Assembly (NCBI RefSeq): GCF_023715785.1
Contig: NZ_JAMBOX010000014.1
Span: 1 to 64,000 of the forward strand
DNA: 64,000 bases
Source of the DNA: Neobacillus niacini
GTDB taxonomy: Bacteria; Bacillota; Bacilli; Bacillales; Cytobacillaceae
Direction of reading: 5' to 3'
Positions 10,572 through 20,455 of the stretch are shown here, piece by piece. The notes under the pieces were generated by a model. The model was not told the origin of the DNA and did not search any database. It saw nothing but the letters and a program-made list of their open reading frames with translations. How positions within the stretch are numbered: the stretch's first letter is position 1; each line of letters starts with the position of its first letter. The translations under genes were made by a program, and so were the position numbers.

Positions 10572-11624
10572 TTATTTTATATTCCCGCCTGGAGTGAATG
10601 GCTTCATCCATAACAAAATAAAAAAGCTCATGCAAATGTAACCGAATAAAGGATATAGATAAGAAAGCAAAGTGCTGTAGTTCACCAAACTGATCATAAA
10701 CGAAACGGCAAAAATAATCGTAACCGTAACAACGGTTGGGAGCGGCCAGAATTGCTGCAACTGTCTGTCCAATCCGAAGACGTTGCCAATGACAGAGGTG
10801 AAGATCTCCCCATAAATGACAAGGACAAAAACCCAATAGAAAAACGGAGCCAGGTTTTTCATAATAATCGCCATTGGAATTTCATATAATTCAAGGTTTG
10901 GCAGCATAATTAAGGTAAAATGACTTGAAAGCAGGATAACAGTCAATGCAAGCCCCCCAAGAATTCCGCCCCATTTAATCGTCCAATCATCGTTAACCTC
11001 GGTCGCAATCGGGACCAAAACTGCCTGTGCAAGCCCCAGATTCAACGCGGCATAGGAAAACGGGGCCACGACACTCTTCCAACCATCCGACGCATGAGGT
11101 ATATACAAAAATTGCTCCAAAAAGTTCGGCATTTTTAACGATAAAATCATTAAGATTAAACTAAAAACGATCATTACCGGCACCACGAATGTATTAACCG
11201 CAAAAAGCCCTTTTGTTCCCACGAGCATGACTATGTAGGAAAGGAAAATTGTCAGGAATACCCCAATATATTTCGGCAACCCAAGCTGTTCCTCAAACAC
11301 GGCTCCTGCCCCTGCAAGCATCACGGCACTGACCCCCAGCAACATAAACAACATAAAAAAATTTATGACGTTTCCCGCCCATCTTCCAAATAGATATTCA
11401 TTAAATTCCTGATAGGATTTTGCCTTTATCTGTGCGGCCATTCTCATTAACTTAGAACCGATTATGACAAATAGATAGCCGCTCATTAATATGCTAATGA
11501 AGCCGAAGAAACCAAATCGCGAAAAAAATTCGACGATTTCTTTTCCCGTAGCAAACCCTGCCCCAACAACGGTACCTACATAAACCGCTGCAATTTGAAA
11601 GGCTTGACTCCAGCTTTTTTTCAC
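10572..11624 (-). CDS. ykvI: YkvI-family membrane transporter
   Basis: 350 aa, about ten membrane segments, matching the YkvI family of the APC transporter superfamily. The N-terminal VGTVVGAGFATGKEIVEFF is the glycine-rich broken helix typical of LeuT-fold amino acid transporters. The substrate is unknown. The start is a GTG with GGGGGAG 6 nt upstream. It is divergent from clpE, as in B. subtilis where ykvI neighbours clpE. Confidence 0.85.
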   Translation of the reverse strand: MKKSWSQAFQIAAVYVGTVVGAGFATGKEIVEFFSRFGFFGFISILMSGYLFVIIGSKLMRMAAQIKAKSYQEFNEYLFGRWAGNVINFFMLFMLLGVSAVMLAGAGAVFEEQLGLPKYIGVFLTIFLSYIVMLVGTKGLFAVNTFVVPVMIVFSLILMILSLKMPNFLEQFLYIPHASDGWKSVVAPFSYAALNLGLAQAVLVPIATEVNDDWTIKWGGILGGLALTVILLSSHFTLIMLPNLELYEIPMAIIMKNLAPFFYWVFVLVIYGEIFTSVIGNVFGLDRQLQQFWPLPTVVTVTIIFAVSFMISLVNYSTLLSYLYPLFGYICMSFFILLWMKPFTPGGNIK

Positions 11625-11716
11625 ATCATCTCCCCCTTACCTTCAATATATGACTAAAGGGACAAACAATGACGAGCATTTTCCTATATAGGAAAGTATT
11701 TCTATAGGCAGAACAC

Positions 11717-11772
11717 TTGAAAGTCAAAAAAGGTCAGAGTATACTATGGGTATAAGGTCAAAGTTAGTCAAA
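11717..11772 (+). promoter_or_regulatory. SigA promoter with two CtsR operators for clpE
   Basis: TTGAAA (11717-11722), a 17-nt spacer and TATACT (11740-11745) form a good SigA promoter. Two CtsR heptad repeats overlap it: AGTCAAA-N3-GGTCAGA at 11722-11738, inside the spacer with one mismatch to consensus, and a perfect GGTCAAA-N3-AGTCAAA at 11756-11772 just after the start region. A third GTCAAAG half-site follows at once. CtsR should repress clpE strongly until heat or protein stress. Confidence 0.9.
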
Positions 11773-11812
11773 GTCAAAGCGATAAACTATTAAACCAAGG
11801 AGGTTTTCATTT

Positions 11813-13969
11813 ATGCTTTGTCAACGATGCAATCAAAACCAAGCAAATGTACAATTATCAATGAATGTTAACGGAAAGCGAACGGATTTAAAGCTTTGTC
11901 ATGAATGCTATGCAAAAGAAAAACAAACTTTAGGAACAGGCTATGGGGTGAATATGAATCCATTTCATAGCTTCCCGTTTGAGGATTTGTTTGCGAATAA
12001 AAACGCCTTATTCGGCCAAACAGGAAGCACCCCAAATTCCCAACTACAGCATCAACCGAAGTCGGACCATGGCGGCTTTATTGACCATTTCGGCCGCAAC
12101 CTCACCCAAATGGCCAAAGCTGGTTTAATTGACCCGGTCATTGGCCGTGATGAAGAAATAAAGCGGGTTATTGAAATCTTAAATCGACGCAACAAAAATA
12201 ACCCGGTATTAATCGGTGAGCCCGGTGTTGGTAAAACGGCCATCGTGGAAGGACTCGCCCTGAAAATAGCTGAAGGTGATGTACCTGGAAAGTTGCAGGG
12301 TAAAGAGGTCTATTTGCTCGATGTTGCCTCACTTGTTGCCAATACAGGCATCCGCGGCCAGTTTGAAGAACGAATGAAGCAATTGATTGCCGAACTGCAA
12401 GAACGAAAAAATATAATTCTGTTTATCGATGAAATTCACTTGCTTGTCGGTGCCGGTTCTGCCGAAGGTTCGATGGATGCAGGGAATATATTAAAGCCGG
12501 CACTAGCCCGTGGCGAGCTCCAGGTGGTCGGGGCCACAACACTTAAGGAATATCGCCAAATCGAGAAGGATTCAGCACTTGAGCGGCGCTTTCAGCCTGT
12601 ACAGGTTCAAGAGCCGGACACAGAAGCAGCGATTGCCATTCTAAAAGGTATCCAAAAGAAATATGAGGATTACCATGAGGTCATTTACTCTGAGGCAGCA
12701 ATCCGCTCATGCGTGAACTTGTCTCAGCGCTACATCCAAGACCGTTTCTTACCGGATAAGGCGATTGACCTGCTGGATGAAGCAGGTTCAAGATTAAACC
12801 TGTTATCCGATTATAAGAGTAATGAACAAATTGAATCGCGACTAAAGGAAATTGCTGCAGAAAAAGAGGCTGCGTTGAAAAATGAGCAATATGAAGCGGC
12901 TGCTAAGCTTCGCGATGAAGAAGCCCTTCTTGAAAAATCATTAAACAGTGTTACGACTGAAGAAAGACCGATTGTTACGATTTCACTTATTCAGGAAATC
13001 ATTGAACAAAAAACCGGTATCCCTGTTGGAAAGCTTCAAGCAGATGAGCAACTTAAAATGAAACACTTGGAGGAAAATCTAAATAAAAAGGTCATTGGCC
13101 AGGAAAAAGCTGTGGCAAAAGTGGCTAAAGCAATTCGTCGCAGCCGTGCCGGCTTAAAACCAAAAAGCCGGCCAATTGGATCATTCCTCTTTGTTGGCCC
13201 TACCGGTGTCGGTAAAACTGAACTAACGAAGACACTCGCTGAGGAACTGTTTGGAACAAAAGAGTCGATGATCCGCCTTGATATGAGCGAATACATGGAA
13301 AAACACAGCATCTCAAAATTAATCGGTTCTCCTCCAGGCTATGTTGGTCACGAGGAAGCAGGACAGCTGACCGAAAAGGTTCGCCGCAATCCGTACAGCA
13401 TTATTTTATTGGATGAAATTGAAAAGGCGCATCCAGATGTAATGCATATGTTCCTACAGATTCTCGAAGACGGACGCCTGACTGACAGCCAAGGCAGAGT
13501 GGTAAGCTTTAAGGACACTGTGATTATCATGACAAGTAACGCCGGTGTCGGCATTAAGCCAATCCATGTTGGTTTCAATGCAAGCGAAGCAATGGAAGAA
13601 GCTTCAATTTTGGATTCCTTGGGCAGTTTCTTCAAGCCTGAGTTCTTAAATCGCTTTGACAGTATTATTGAGTTCAACTCACTCGATAAGGACCATATTT
13701 TGACCATTGTTGATTTGATGATTAATGAGCTGCAAGATACATTGGCTGAACAAAACATTGAATTGACCATTGAAAAGAAAGTGAGAGATAAGCTGGCTGA
13801 ACTTGGCTACCATCCGGCATTCGGTGCCCGCCCGCTGCGCCGTGTGATTCAGGAACAGCTTGAGGACAGAATCACCGATTTCATCCTCGAACAGCCAGAA
13901 GCCAAAAAATTAACGGCCACAATCGTGGATGGTGAATTGAAAGTACTTCCTGAAACGGTGACGGTATAA
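11813..13969 (+). CDS. clpE: ATP-dependent Clp protease ATP-binding subunit ClpE
   Basis: 718 aa, full-length ClpE. An N-terminal zinc finger (Cys3, Cys6, Cys29, Cys32) distinguishes it from ClpC. Two AAA+ modules follow, with Walker A motifs GEPGVGKT (135-142) and GPTGVGKT (about 462-469), separated by a UVR-like coiled coil ([19 protein letters not shown]). ClpE unfolds damaged proteins for ClpP and helps disaggregate after heat shock. AAGGAGG lies 9 nt before the ATG. Two CtsR boxes cover the promoter, and a strong terminator ends the gene, so it is a single CtsR-controlled unit. Confidence 0.97.
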   Translation: MLCQRCNQNQANVQLSMNVNGKRTDLKLCHECYAKEKQTLGTGYGVNMNPFHSFPFEDLFANKNALFGQTGSTPNSQLQHQPKSDHGGFIDHFGRNLTQMAKAGLIDPVIGRDEEIKRVIEILNRRNKNNPVLIGEPGVGKTAIVEGLALKIAEGDVPGKLQGKEVYLLDVASLVANTGIRGQFEERMKQLIAELQERKNIILFIDEIHLLVGAGSAEGSMDAGNILKPALARGELQVVGATTLKEYRQIEKDSALERRFQPVQVQEPDTEAAIAILKGIQKKYEDYHEVIYSEAAIRSCVNLSQRYIQDRFLPDKAIDLLDEAGSRLNLLSDYKSNEQIESRLKEIAAEKEAALKNEQYEAAAKLRDEEALLEKSLNSVTTEERPIVTISLIQEIIEQKTGIPVGKLQADEQLKMKHLEENLNKKVIGQEKAVAKVAKAIRRSRAGLKPKSRPIGSFLFVGPTGVGKTELTKTLAEELFGTKESMIRLDMSEYMEKHSISKLIGSPPGYVGHEEAGQLTEKVRRNPYSIILLDEIEKAHPDVMHMFLQILEDGRLTDSQGRVVSFKDTVIIMTSNAGVGIKPIHVGFNASEAMEEASILDSLGSFFKPEFLNRFDSIIEFNSLDKDHILTIVDLMINELQDTLAEQNIELTIEKKVRDKLAELGYHPAFGARPLRRVIQEQLEDRITDFILEQPEAKKLTATIVDGELKVLPETVTV

Positions 13970-13976
13970 ATAAGGA

Positions 13977-14011
13977 ATGCGAAGCCATGTATCACGGCTT
14001 CGCATTTTTTT
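13977..14011. terminator. Terminator of clpE
   Basis: ATGCGAAGCC (13977-13986) pairs with GGCTTCGCAT (13996-14005), followed by a T run. It also serves the convergent peptidase gene. Confidence 0.9.
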
Positions 14012-15704
14012 ATAGCTTTTTATCGTCTACTGAATTTAACCAATCCTCAATTTCGCCGACTACTGACTGAATGCAGCCATCTTCGAATGGCGATATTAAA
14101 TTAGCTGCCTTGACCAGCTTTGTAAATGACATACTGCCGCCAAGCTTGCAAAGATTTACATAATCGGCCCAGGCCTCTTCCCGATTTTCCCGTGACCGCT
14201 TCCAAAACTGGAACGCGCAAATTTGTGCCAGGGTATAGTCAATATAGTAAAACGGTGAATTATAAATATGTCCTTGACGCTGCCAGAAACCGCCGTTTTC
14301 CAGATAAACGAAGCCATCATAATCCTTGTGCGGCAAGTATTTCTTCTCAATTTCCCGCCACTTGGCTTTCCTTTCTTTAGGTGTCGCCTCCGGATTTTCA
14401 TAAACCCAATGCTGGAACTCATCAACTGAGACCCCGTACGGCAGGAACAATAACGCCTCACTTAGATGAGAGAACTTATATTTATCGGTATCTTCCTTGA
14501 AAAATAGCTCCATCCATGGCCAGGTAAAGAATTCCATACTCATCGAATGGATTTCAGCTGCTTCATAAGTTGGCCAATAATATTCCGGAATCTCAAAATG
14601 GCGGCTTGAATACACCTGAAAGGCGTGGCCAGCCTCATGCGTCAACACATCAATGTCCCCTGACGTTCCATTGAAGTTGGAAAAGATAAACGGAGCTTTG
14701 TAATTTTCAATATACGTGCAGTAGCCGCCGCTAGCTTTCCCTTTTTTGGCTACAAGGTCCATCAGGCCATTTTTCTGCATGAAGTTGAAAAATTCCCCCG
14801 TCTCTTTCGAGAGGTCTTGGTACATTTTTTGGCCGTTCTCGATAATCCATTCCGGACTTCCTTTCGGGACGGCATTACCGGTTTGAAATACAAAGCTTTC
14901 ATCGTAATACTTTAATTGGTCCATGCCCAAACGTTCCCGTTGGCGTTCTTTTAATTTTGATGCAATCGGCACAATAAAATCCTTTACCTGCTGGCGGAAA
15001 TTGGCAACCATTTCTGCATTGTAATCAGTCCGCATCATTCGATAATAGGCCAGTTCAACAAAGTTCTTCATCCCAAGCTTGGCTGCAATCTCGGTTCTCA
15101 CTTTGACAAGATCATCATAAATCCGGTCAAGTTCCGCCTCATGCTGTGCAAAGAAACCAAATTTTGCCTCAGCAGCCTGTTTTCTCATGTCCCGATCCTT
15201 CGATTCGATAAACGGATCGATTTGTGCAAGGGTCCGTTCTTCCCCTTCAAAATCTATTTTTGCCGAAGCGACGAGTTTAGTGTACTCGGTCACCAATCGA
15301 TTTTCCTGTTGGAGCAGTGGGACGATTTCTGGGTTAAAAGTTTTCAGTTGTCCCTCAGCTAGTGCAAACAGCTGGGTGCCCCACTTTGTTTCCAGTTCAT
15401 GACGGAACTTTGAACTTACCAATGCTTGATAGTACTGGGACACCAATCCCTCAACCTCGGGACCCAATTCATCCATATAATCTTGCTCTGCTTTATAAAA
15501 TTCATCATTCGTATCAATCGAATGATGGATATGGGAAAGATTGAACATCGTGCCAAGATCATTTCTAAGATCGTTAATCTCACTCATCGCCTTGCTCTGG
15601 TCTTCAACTGATGAAGCATTGTTGAACTGTTCAAGCACAGCTGCAAATTTATCTTTTACGTCCTCCAGATTGGGACGAACATATGTATAGTCCTGAAAGC
15701 CCAT
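14010..15704 (-). CDS. M3 family oligoendopeptidase
   Basis: 564 aa. A thermolysin-fold zinc peptidase of family M3 (PepF/thimet type) with LTHEAGHAFQ supplying the HExxH zinc site and a downstream Glu in the following helix (YEAAEIHSMSMEFF). These cytosolic enzymes degrade short peptides. The ATG at 15704 was chosen because GGGGG lies 6 nt before it; the ATG two codons earlier directly abuts the ribosome site. No membrane segments. Transcribed alone, ending at the shared clpE terminator. Confidence 0.9.
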   Translation of the reverse strand: MGFQDYTYVRPNLEDVKDKFAAVLEQFNNASSVEDQSKAMSEINDLRNDLGTMFNLSHIHHSIDTNDEFYKAEQDYMDELGPEVEGLVSQYYQALVSSKFRHELETKWGTQLFALAEGQLKTFNPEIVPLLQQENRLVTEYTKLVASAKIDFEGEERTLAQIDPFIESKDRDMRKQAAEAKFGFFAQHEAELDRIYDDLVKVRTEIAAKLGMKNFVELAYYRMMRTDYNAEMVANFRQQVKDFIVPIASKLKERQRERLGMDQLKYYDESFVFQTGNAVPKGSPEWIIENGQKMYQDLSKETGEFFNFMQKNGLMDLVAKKGKASGGYCTYIENYKAPFIFSNFNGTSGDIDVLTHEAGHAFQVYSSRHFEIPEYYWPTYEAAEIHSMSMEFFTWPWMELFFKEDTDKYKFSHLSEALLFLPYGVSVDEFQHWVYENPEATPKERKAKWREIEKKYLPHKDYDGFVYLENGGFWQRQGHIYNSPFYYIDYTLAQICAFQFWKRSRENREEAWADYVNLCKLGGSMSFTKLVKAANLISPFEDGCIQSVVGEIEDWLNSVDDKKL

Positions 15705-15771
15705 AAACATCCCCCTTTAATTTTTCAAATTATTCCAATCTACCTCATTATATACTATCTATCCTAGCTAC

Positions 15772-15799
15772 AAAAATAAAAACGGCCGATTGGCCGTTT
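15772..15799 (-). terminator. Terminator of the MarR gene
   Basis: AAACGGCC (15780-15787) pairs with GGCCGTTT (15792-15799); the minus strand then runs into a T-rich tract. Confidence 0.8.
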
Positions 15800-16238
15800 A
15801 AAATTTTCCCGCTGGTAATCCCAATTTTTTTAGTAAATCGATGGCTGTGTCTTTCTCTGACTCGTTAAGGCTTGACATGAGCTTGTCAATTTGATTGGCA
15901 TGTTCGGGAAAAATATCCTGAATCATGTTTTTTCCTTCATCTGTAATGGAGGCATAAATCACACGTCTGTCGGTAGGACATGCAATTCTTTTTAATAAGC
16001 CTTTTTGCTCAAGCTTATCGACCACATAGGTAATGCTGCCACTAGCCAGCAAAATTTTTGCACCAATTTGCTGAAGCGGCTGGTCGCCTTTATGATAAAG
16101 AAGTTCAAGTACGGCAAATTCCGTAGGATTTAGTCCATTAGCCTGGATGACTTTATTTACATGCTCATTAATGGCCTTAAAGGCTCTAGAAAGAACGATA
16201 AACAACTTTAAGGATTTAGCGGTTGAATCATTTTCCAT
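15798..16238 (-). CDS. mhqR: MarR-family regulator, MhqR-like
   Basis: 146 aa. A winged-helix MarR protein with LNPTEFAVLELLYHKG, recognition helix GSITYVVDKLEQKGLL and wing CPTDRRVIYASIT. The N-terminal LKLFIVLSRAFKAINEH and the overall sequence resemble B. subtilis MhqR (YkvE), which represses quinone- and electrophile-detoxifying genes and lies near clpE there. MhqR-like proteins sense quinones; possible sensor cysteines were not assessed. Upstream at about 16285 a half TATCTCGA resembles the MhqR operator, but the second half is degenerate. Confidence 0.7.
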   Translation of the reverse strand: MENDSTAKSLKLFIVLSRAFKAINEHVNKVIQANGLNPTEFAVLELLYHKGDQPLQQIGAKILLASGSITYVVDKLEQKGLLKRIACPTDRRVIYASITDEGKNMIQDIFPEHANQIDKLMSSLNESEKDTAIDLLKKLGLPAGKF

Positions 16239-16492
16239 AAAAACTCATCCTTTTACATTTTGTTAGGTTGATCCTGAAAATTATCTCGATTTCAAAATTA
16301 TTATAAAAAAATATTGGCCAACTGTCAATTTGCTCTGGAAAAAAGGACGGGTTGCCCATCCCTTTTATGACAATTTTATGTATTCTGGTGATTTTTCAAA
16401 AAATTTTAACATTTATCACACAAATATAGTTTCAAAGTTTCATATAATAAAGATAGAAAATAAAGAAGGAAAATAAAAGGGAGGGTAAAACT

Positions 16493-16840
16493 TTGAAAAC
16501 CCCTAATTACCATGATTTTTACCAAGTGGCCTTAGTACCCATTGGCAGCAACGATCACAGAGCATTAAAGGAAACAGACGCTTATTACCCTGGTTCAAAA
16601 TCAACCCACTGGCTCATTGCCGTTGAAGGGGTGCAGCTCCCGCAAGCAAAAATCTATTACCACTGGAAAGTCAGCATCTATCCGGCTGATGGTGAAGGTG
16701 ACTTTAATTGGAAAAAGCCTTATTATTGCTCTGCTAACTTGGAATTGATTGACCATGCGCTTAAACTGGCCTCCTCAATGACAGCATCAAGCAAAAATGA
16801 TGACCTTTCCTCCACCGCTATATTAGAAAAAATAAGCTAA
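16493..16840 (+). CDS. Hypothetical protein
   Basis: 115 aa, no signal peptide or membrane segment, rich in aromatic residues (HDFYQVALV, KIYYHWKVSIYP, WKKPYYC). The start is a TTG with AAGGGAGGG 6 nt upstream; a TATAAT at 16443-16448 may be its -10 element. It is divergent from the MarR gene and might be part of that regulon. I do not recognise the family. Confidence 0.6.
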   Translation: MKTPNYHDFYQVALVPIGSNDHRALKETDAYYPGSKSTHWLIAVEGVQLPQAKIYYHWKVSIYPADGEGDFNWKKPYYCSANLELIDHALKLASSMTASSKNDDLSSTAILEKIS

Positions 16841-16920
16841 CCCCTTCAAAACTTACCTTCTTGCTTCACCTTCTTTTTAAAATCCCTTGTGAAAAAACAT
16901 ACATACAGTAAAAACGCTAA

Positions 16921-16957
16921 AAAAAGTGCTGCTTGCAGTTGGCAAACAGCACTTTTT
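16921..16957. terminator. Bidirectional terminator after fixX
   Basis: AAAAAGTGCTG (16921-16931) pairs perfectly with CAGCACTTTTT (16947-16957), closing both the fix operon on the minus strand and the 115-aa gene on the plus strand. Confidence 0.9.
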
Positions 16958-16959
16958 CA

Positions 16960-17244
16960 TTAGGCAAGCCGGAAGACTATTCCATGTCCGCCTTTCGGGT
17001 ATTCCCATTTAATATTTTGATATGGACAGCCGATCCGGCAGCTGCCGCATTCGTGGCACCCTTCGTAACCAACCTGCATCCGCGTCCCTTCCCATTTATA
17101 AACCTCAGCAGGGCAAAATACGGTACAGATTTTATCCGGGCATTTCGTCATGCAAATGTCATGGTCAAGAACAGTTAGATGGGACTTCGTGTCACACTTG
17201 AATCTGAGAAGATACTGCTTTTCTTCAATATTCTTCGTTGACAT
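16960..17244 (-). CDS. fixX: Ferredoxin-like protein FixX
   Basis: 94 aa. Two cysteine groups, C31/C35/C40/C44 and CxxCxxCxxxC at 63-73, give a 2x[4Fe-4S]-type ferredoxin of the FixX family, the partner that carries electrons with FixC. The ATG at 17244 overlaps the fixC stop by one base (TAATG), so translation is coupled; the open frame continues six codons upstream inside fixC but that is not the start. Last gene of fixABCX. Confidence 0.9.
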   Translation of the reverse strand: MSTKNIEEKQYLLRFKCDTKSHLTVLDHDICMTKCPDKICTVFCPAEVYKWEGTRMQVGYEGCHECGSCRIGCPYQNIKWEYPKGGHGIVFRLA

Positions 17245-18539
17245 TATTTCACCGCCTTCCAAGCTCGATAAATATCTTGCAATACGCGAAGCGTGCCTCT
17301 CTCGGCTGTCATGCTCTTGATAATTTGTTTTTGTTTGTCCCGCTTAGGAGTGCCATCAACGGTAAAGAACTTGCTGGCGGCCTGGTTCATCATTGGGACG
17401 TACTCTTTAAAGTATTGCGGATACTTTTCAAATGTATGAGCCGCGTCCTTATACTTCTCCAAGTCTTTAATAATAAAGCTGTTATATAGAGCTTCACGGT
17501 AGCCGTTCAAACTGGATTCACTATAATCGCCGCGGTTTTTTGCTTCAATTACGGTTTCAGCCGCTAACTGTCCAGAGTGCATTGCCATGTTCGAACCTTC
17601 ACGATGGATGGCATTGACAAGCTGCGCCGCGTCTCCAACGACCAGAACGCCATTTCCGGCTACCTTTGGCACGGAGTGAAAACCGCCTTCCGGAATCAAG
17701 TGGGCCAGATATTCGGCGGACTCACCGCCTTCCAAGAACGGTTTTACCATTGGATGTGTTTTTAAATAGTCCAGTAAATCATATGGCTTTAATTTCGCTT
17801 TAATCATGCTGGAAAGAGTAGTTCCAACCCCGATATTCAGGCTTTCCTTGTTTGTATATAAAAACGCGGTTCCCAAATTTCCTTTGGTGGAATCACCAAA
17901 GATCTCAATTGTACAGCCTTGGTTATCCTGCAAATTAAAACGGTCATTTATTTTGTCTTTTGGAAGATTAATAACTTCCATTACTGTTAAGGCAACTTCA
18001 TCAGGACGGAATTCCTTATGGAAGCCAAGTTGTTTTGAGAGCAGCGAGTTTACCCCGTCTGCGAGGACGACAACATCTGCAAAAACCTCCCCATCAGGAC
18101 GGTCCGTACGGACGCCAACAACCTTGCCGTTTTCTACAATGCATTCCGTTACAACTGTTTCATTAATTAGAAGTGCTCCTGCTTCGACGGCTTTCTTGGC
18201 AAACCATTGGTCAAACTGTGCTCTTAGAACGGTAAAGTTATTGTAAGGCTCAACGGCCCACTCGAGGCCTTTGTAGCCGAATGAAACAACGGATTCTTTA
18301 TCCATCATCCAAAAGCGCTGCTCTACTACAGGCCGTTCTAATGGCGCCTCCTTCCAAAATTCAGGAATTAGCTCTTCCATTTGCTTACGGTATAGAACTC
18401 CGCCCATTACGTTTTTTGCCCCCGGATATTCTCCGCGTTCAATCAGCAAAACGTTCATGCCGCCTTTGGCACATGTATAGGCACAAGCGGTACCGGCAGG
18501 CCCAGCCCCAACCACGATGACATCAAATTTTTCAGGCAT
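17244..18539 (-). CDS. fixC: FixC, ETF:quinone oxidoreductase-type flavoprotein
   Basis: 431 aa. An N-terminal FAD-binding fold (DVIVVGAGPAG, 6-16) and a second FAD signature (GVLVVGDAAQLVN) mark the FixC/ETF-QO family. In the FixABCX complex FixC receives electrons from the FixAB flavoprotein and passes them to menaquinone and, through FixX, to a low-potential acceptor, which is flavin-based bifurcation from NADH. The soluble form lacks its own 4Fe-4S domain, which FixX supplies. It overlaps fixB by 8 nt and fixX by 1 nt. Confidence 0.92.
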   Translation of the reverse strand: MPEKFDVIVVGAGPAGTACAYTCAKGGMNVLLIERGEYPGAKNVMGGVLYRKQMEELIPEFWKEAPLERPVVEQRFWMMDKESVVSFGYKGLEWAVEPYNNFTVLRAQFDQWFAKKAVEAGALLINETVVTECIVENGKVVGVRTDRPDGEVFADVVVLADGVNSLLSKQLGFHKEFRPDEVALTVMEVINLPKDKINDRFNLQDNQGCTIEIFGDSTKGNLGTAFLYTNKESLNIGVGTTLSSMIKAKLKPYDLLDYLKTHPMVKPFLEGGESAEYLAHLIPEGGFHSVPKVAGNGVLVVGDAAQLVNAIHREGSNMAMHSGQLAAETVIEAKNRGDYSESSLNGYREALYNSFIIKDLEKYKDAAHTFEKYPQYFKEYVPMMNQAASKFFTVDGTPKRDKQKQIIKSMTAERGTLRVLQDIYRAWKAVK

Positions 18540-19563
18540 AGCTCAATTCACCGCCTTGTTCAACTTTTTGACTCTTAAATTGCGCGATTAGTTTCGGAAC
18601 GATTTCCAGTGCGTCCCCGACAATTCCATAGGTGGCTACATCAAATATTGGTGCATTCGGATCTTTATTAATGGCAATAATCAGTTCCGAGTTTTTCATG
18701 CCGACAACATGTTGGATAGCGCCTGAAATCCCAATCGCAAAGTAAATTTTTGGCGTCACCGTTTCCCCTGTTTGGCCAACCTGCTGTTCGTGCGGCAGCC
18801 ACCCTGCTTCCACAACATCGCGGGTGCCCCCGACACTTGCCCCGATTGTTTCGGCCAATTCATGAATAAGCTGGAAGCCTTGAATGTCGCCCATTCCTTT
18901 ACCGCCGCATACAATGACATGGGCATCAGCCAAATTGGCTTTTTTTGTTACGTCATTCACAATTTTGAGCACTTTTGTGCGCATATCCTCTTCCTGGAGA
19001 GTAATTTTTTCTTCAATGACTTTACCAACTCTTCCTGAATCCGGATCCAGTGCTTTCATTACCTTTGGTCGTACAGTTGCCATTTGCGGACGATGTTTTT
19101 TACATAGGATTGTCGCCATAATATTGCCGCCAAACGCTGGCCGGCTCGCCTCAAGCAATCTGTTATCGACATCAACATCAAGCATTGTCGTATCGGCGGT
19201 TAAACCGGTATTCAAATCTGTCGCGACTGCGCTTGCCAAGTCCTTTCCATTCGGGGTGGCCCCGTAAAGAATAATTTCCGGCATGTATTTTTGGGCAAGA
19301 AGCATAACACCCTTCATATACGATTCTGTCCGATAATGCTTCAGTATCGGATTATCAATCATATACACTTCGTCAGCGCCGTAGGCTATCACTTGATTGG
19401 CCAACTGTTTAATTTCATTTCCAAGCAAAAATCCTCCAAGCGGAACCTGCAACTTATCAGCAAGTTCTCGTCCCGCACCAAGCAATTCAAGAGAAACACC
19501 CTCTATTTTTCCGGCATTTTGTTCGATGAACACCCAGACTCCGCGGTAATCGTCAAGATTCAC
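18532..19563 (-). CDS. fixB: FixB, electron transfer flavoprotein alpha-type subunit
   Basis: 343 aa. N-terminal alpha/beta domain (GVWVFIEQNAGKIE) and a C-terminal FAD domain with VGGTRDVVEAGWLP, GQTGETVTPKIYFAIGISGAIQH and INKDPNAPIFDVATYGIVGD, the ETF-alpha FAD signature. I chose the GTG at 19563 because GGGAGGGG lies 7 nt upstream; an in-frame TTG seven codons earlier precedes that site and is unlikely. It pairs with FixA to form the bifurcating heterodimer. There are 33 nt from the fixA stop and it overlaps fixC by 8 nt. Confidence 0.92.
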   Translation of the reverse strand: MNLDDYRGVWVFIEQNAGKIEGVSLELLGAGRELADKLQVPLGGFLLGNEIKQLANQVIAYGADEVYMIDNPILKHYRTESYMKGVMLLAQKYMPEIILYGATPNGKDLASAVATDLNTGLTADTTMLDVDVDNRLLEASRPAFGGNIMATILCKKHRPQMATVRPKVMKALDPDSGRVGKVIEEKITLQEEDMRTKVLKIVNDVTKKANLADAHVIVCGGKGMGDIQGFQLIHELAETIGASVGGTRDVVEAGWLPHEQQVGQTGETVTPKIYFAIGISGAIQHVVGMKNSELIIAINKDPNAPIFDVATYGIVGDALEIVPKLIAQFKSQKVEQGGELSYA

Positions 19564-19596
19564 ATAAGCCCCTCCCTGCTTCAAAAATAATCGTGG

Positions 19597-20421
19597 TTAT
19601 TTAGATGACTGCAATGTAAATAGGTCCTTTTTCTCCAACAAAATCTCTATTAATTGATTGACTTGCTCATCGGCGGAGCCTTCAAGCTTCTTGCCGCCCT
19701 CCGGACGAGGCGGTGTAAACATTTTTCCGACAATGGTTGGGGACCCTTTAAGACCAAGCTGTGAACGGTCTACATCCTCTAGGTCACTTACGGCCCAAAT
19801 GATCGGATCATATCTTGCCGCTTTAATCATGTTCGGCATTGGTGAATATTCAATATCGTTTATTTCCTTTTCCACAGTCAACAAGCAAGGCATTTGCGAC
19901 TGAATCAGCTCATAGCCGTTGGTCAGCTTCCGTTTGATTACCACGGTTTTCTCCTGCTCATTAACTTCAGTTACCTCTATGACATTTGTAACCGGAGGAA
20001 CATCCAATCTTCTGGCAATTCCCGGGCCTACTTGTCCGGTGTCCCCATCAATGGCATGTTTTCCGCAGATCACCATATCGACTGGTTCTTCTTTACTGAT
20101 TCTTTCCAATGCCTTCGACAGGGCGTAACTCGTAGCAAGTGTATCCGCACCGGCAAATGCGCGGTCAGTGATTAGAAACCCTTGGTCAGCGCCAATTTCG
20201 ATGCTCTTCTTAATAACAGCGGTTGCCTGCGGCGGTCCCATTGATAATACGGAAACGGTCCCACCCGTTTTTTTCTTAATTTTCACCGCCTCCTGTACAG
20301 CATGTGCATCGTAAGGATTCAAAATGGCTGGTGCACTCCTGCGGTCCAGTGTGTTTGTTTTGGGATTGATTTTGATGATTTTCGTATCTGGAACTTGCTT
20401 GACACATACGACAATGTGCAT
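19597..20421 (-). CDS. fixA: FixA, electron transfer flavoprotein beta-type subunit
   Basis: 274 aa. Starts MHIVVCVKQVPDT, the hallmark N-terminus of ETF-beta/FixA, followed by LNPYDAHAVQEAV and the CGKHAIDGDTGQVGPGIARRL nucleotide-binding segment. In FixABCX systems this subunit binds the bifurcating FAD, and NADH is oxidised here. It is the first gene of the fixABCX operon. A CcpA cre-like sequence lies 35-48 nt upstream. FixABCX is best known from nitrogen fixers; no nif gene is seen in this window. Confidence 0.92.
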   Translation of the reverse strand: MHIVVCVKQVPDTKIIKINPKTNTLDRRSAPAILNPYDAHAVQEAVKIKKKTGGTVSVLSMGPPQATAVIKKSIEIGADQGFLITDRAFAGADTLATSYALSKALERISKEEPVDMVICGKHAIDGDTGQVGPGIARRLDVPPVTNVIEVTEVNEQEKTVVIKRKLTNGYELIQSQMPCLLTVEKEINDIEYSPMPNMIKAARYDPIIWAVSDLEDVDRSQLGLKGSPTIVGKMFTPPRPEGGKKLEGSADEQVNQLIEILLEKKDLFTLQSSK

Positions 20422-20455
20422 GTAGGACTTCCCTCCTCCAATAATCCTGGAATGT

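Noticed and set aside
16280..16310. MhqR operator upstream of the MarR gene
   Set aside because: Only one half-site (TATCTCGA) fits; the other half matches poorly.
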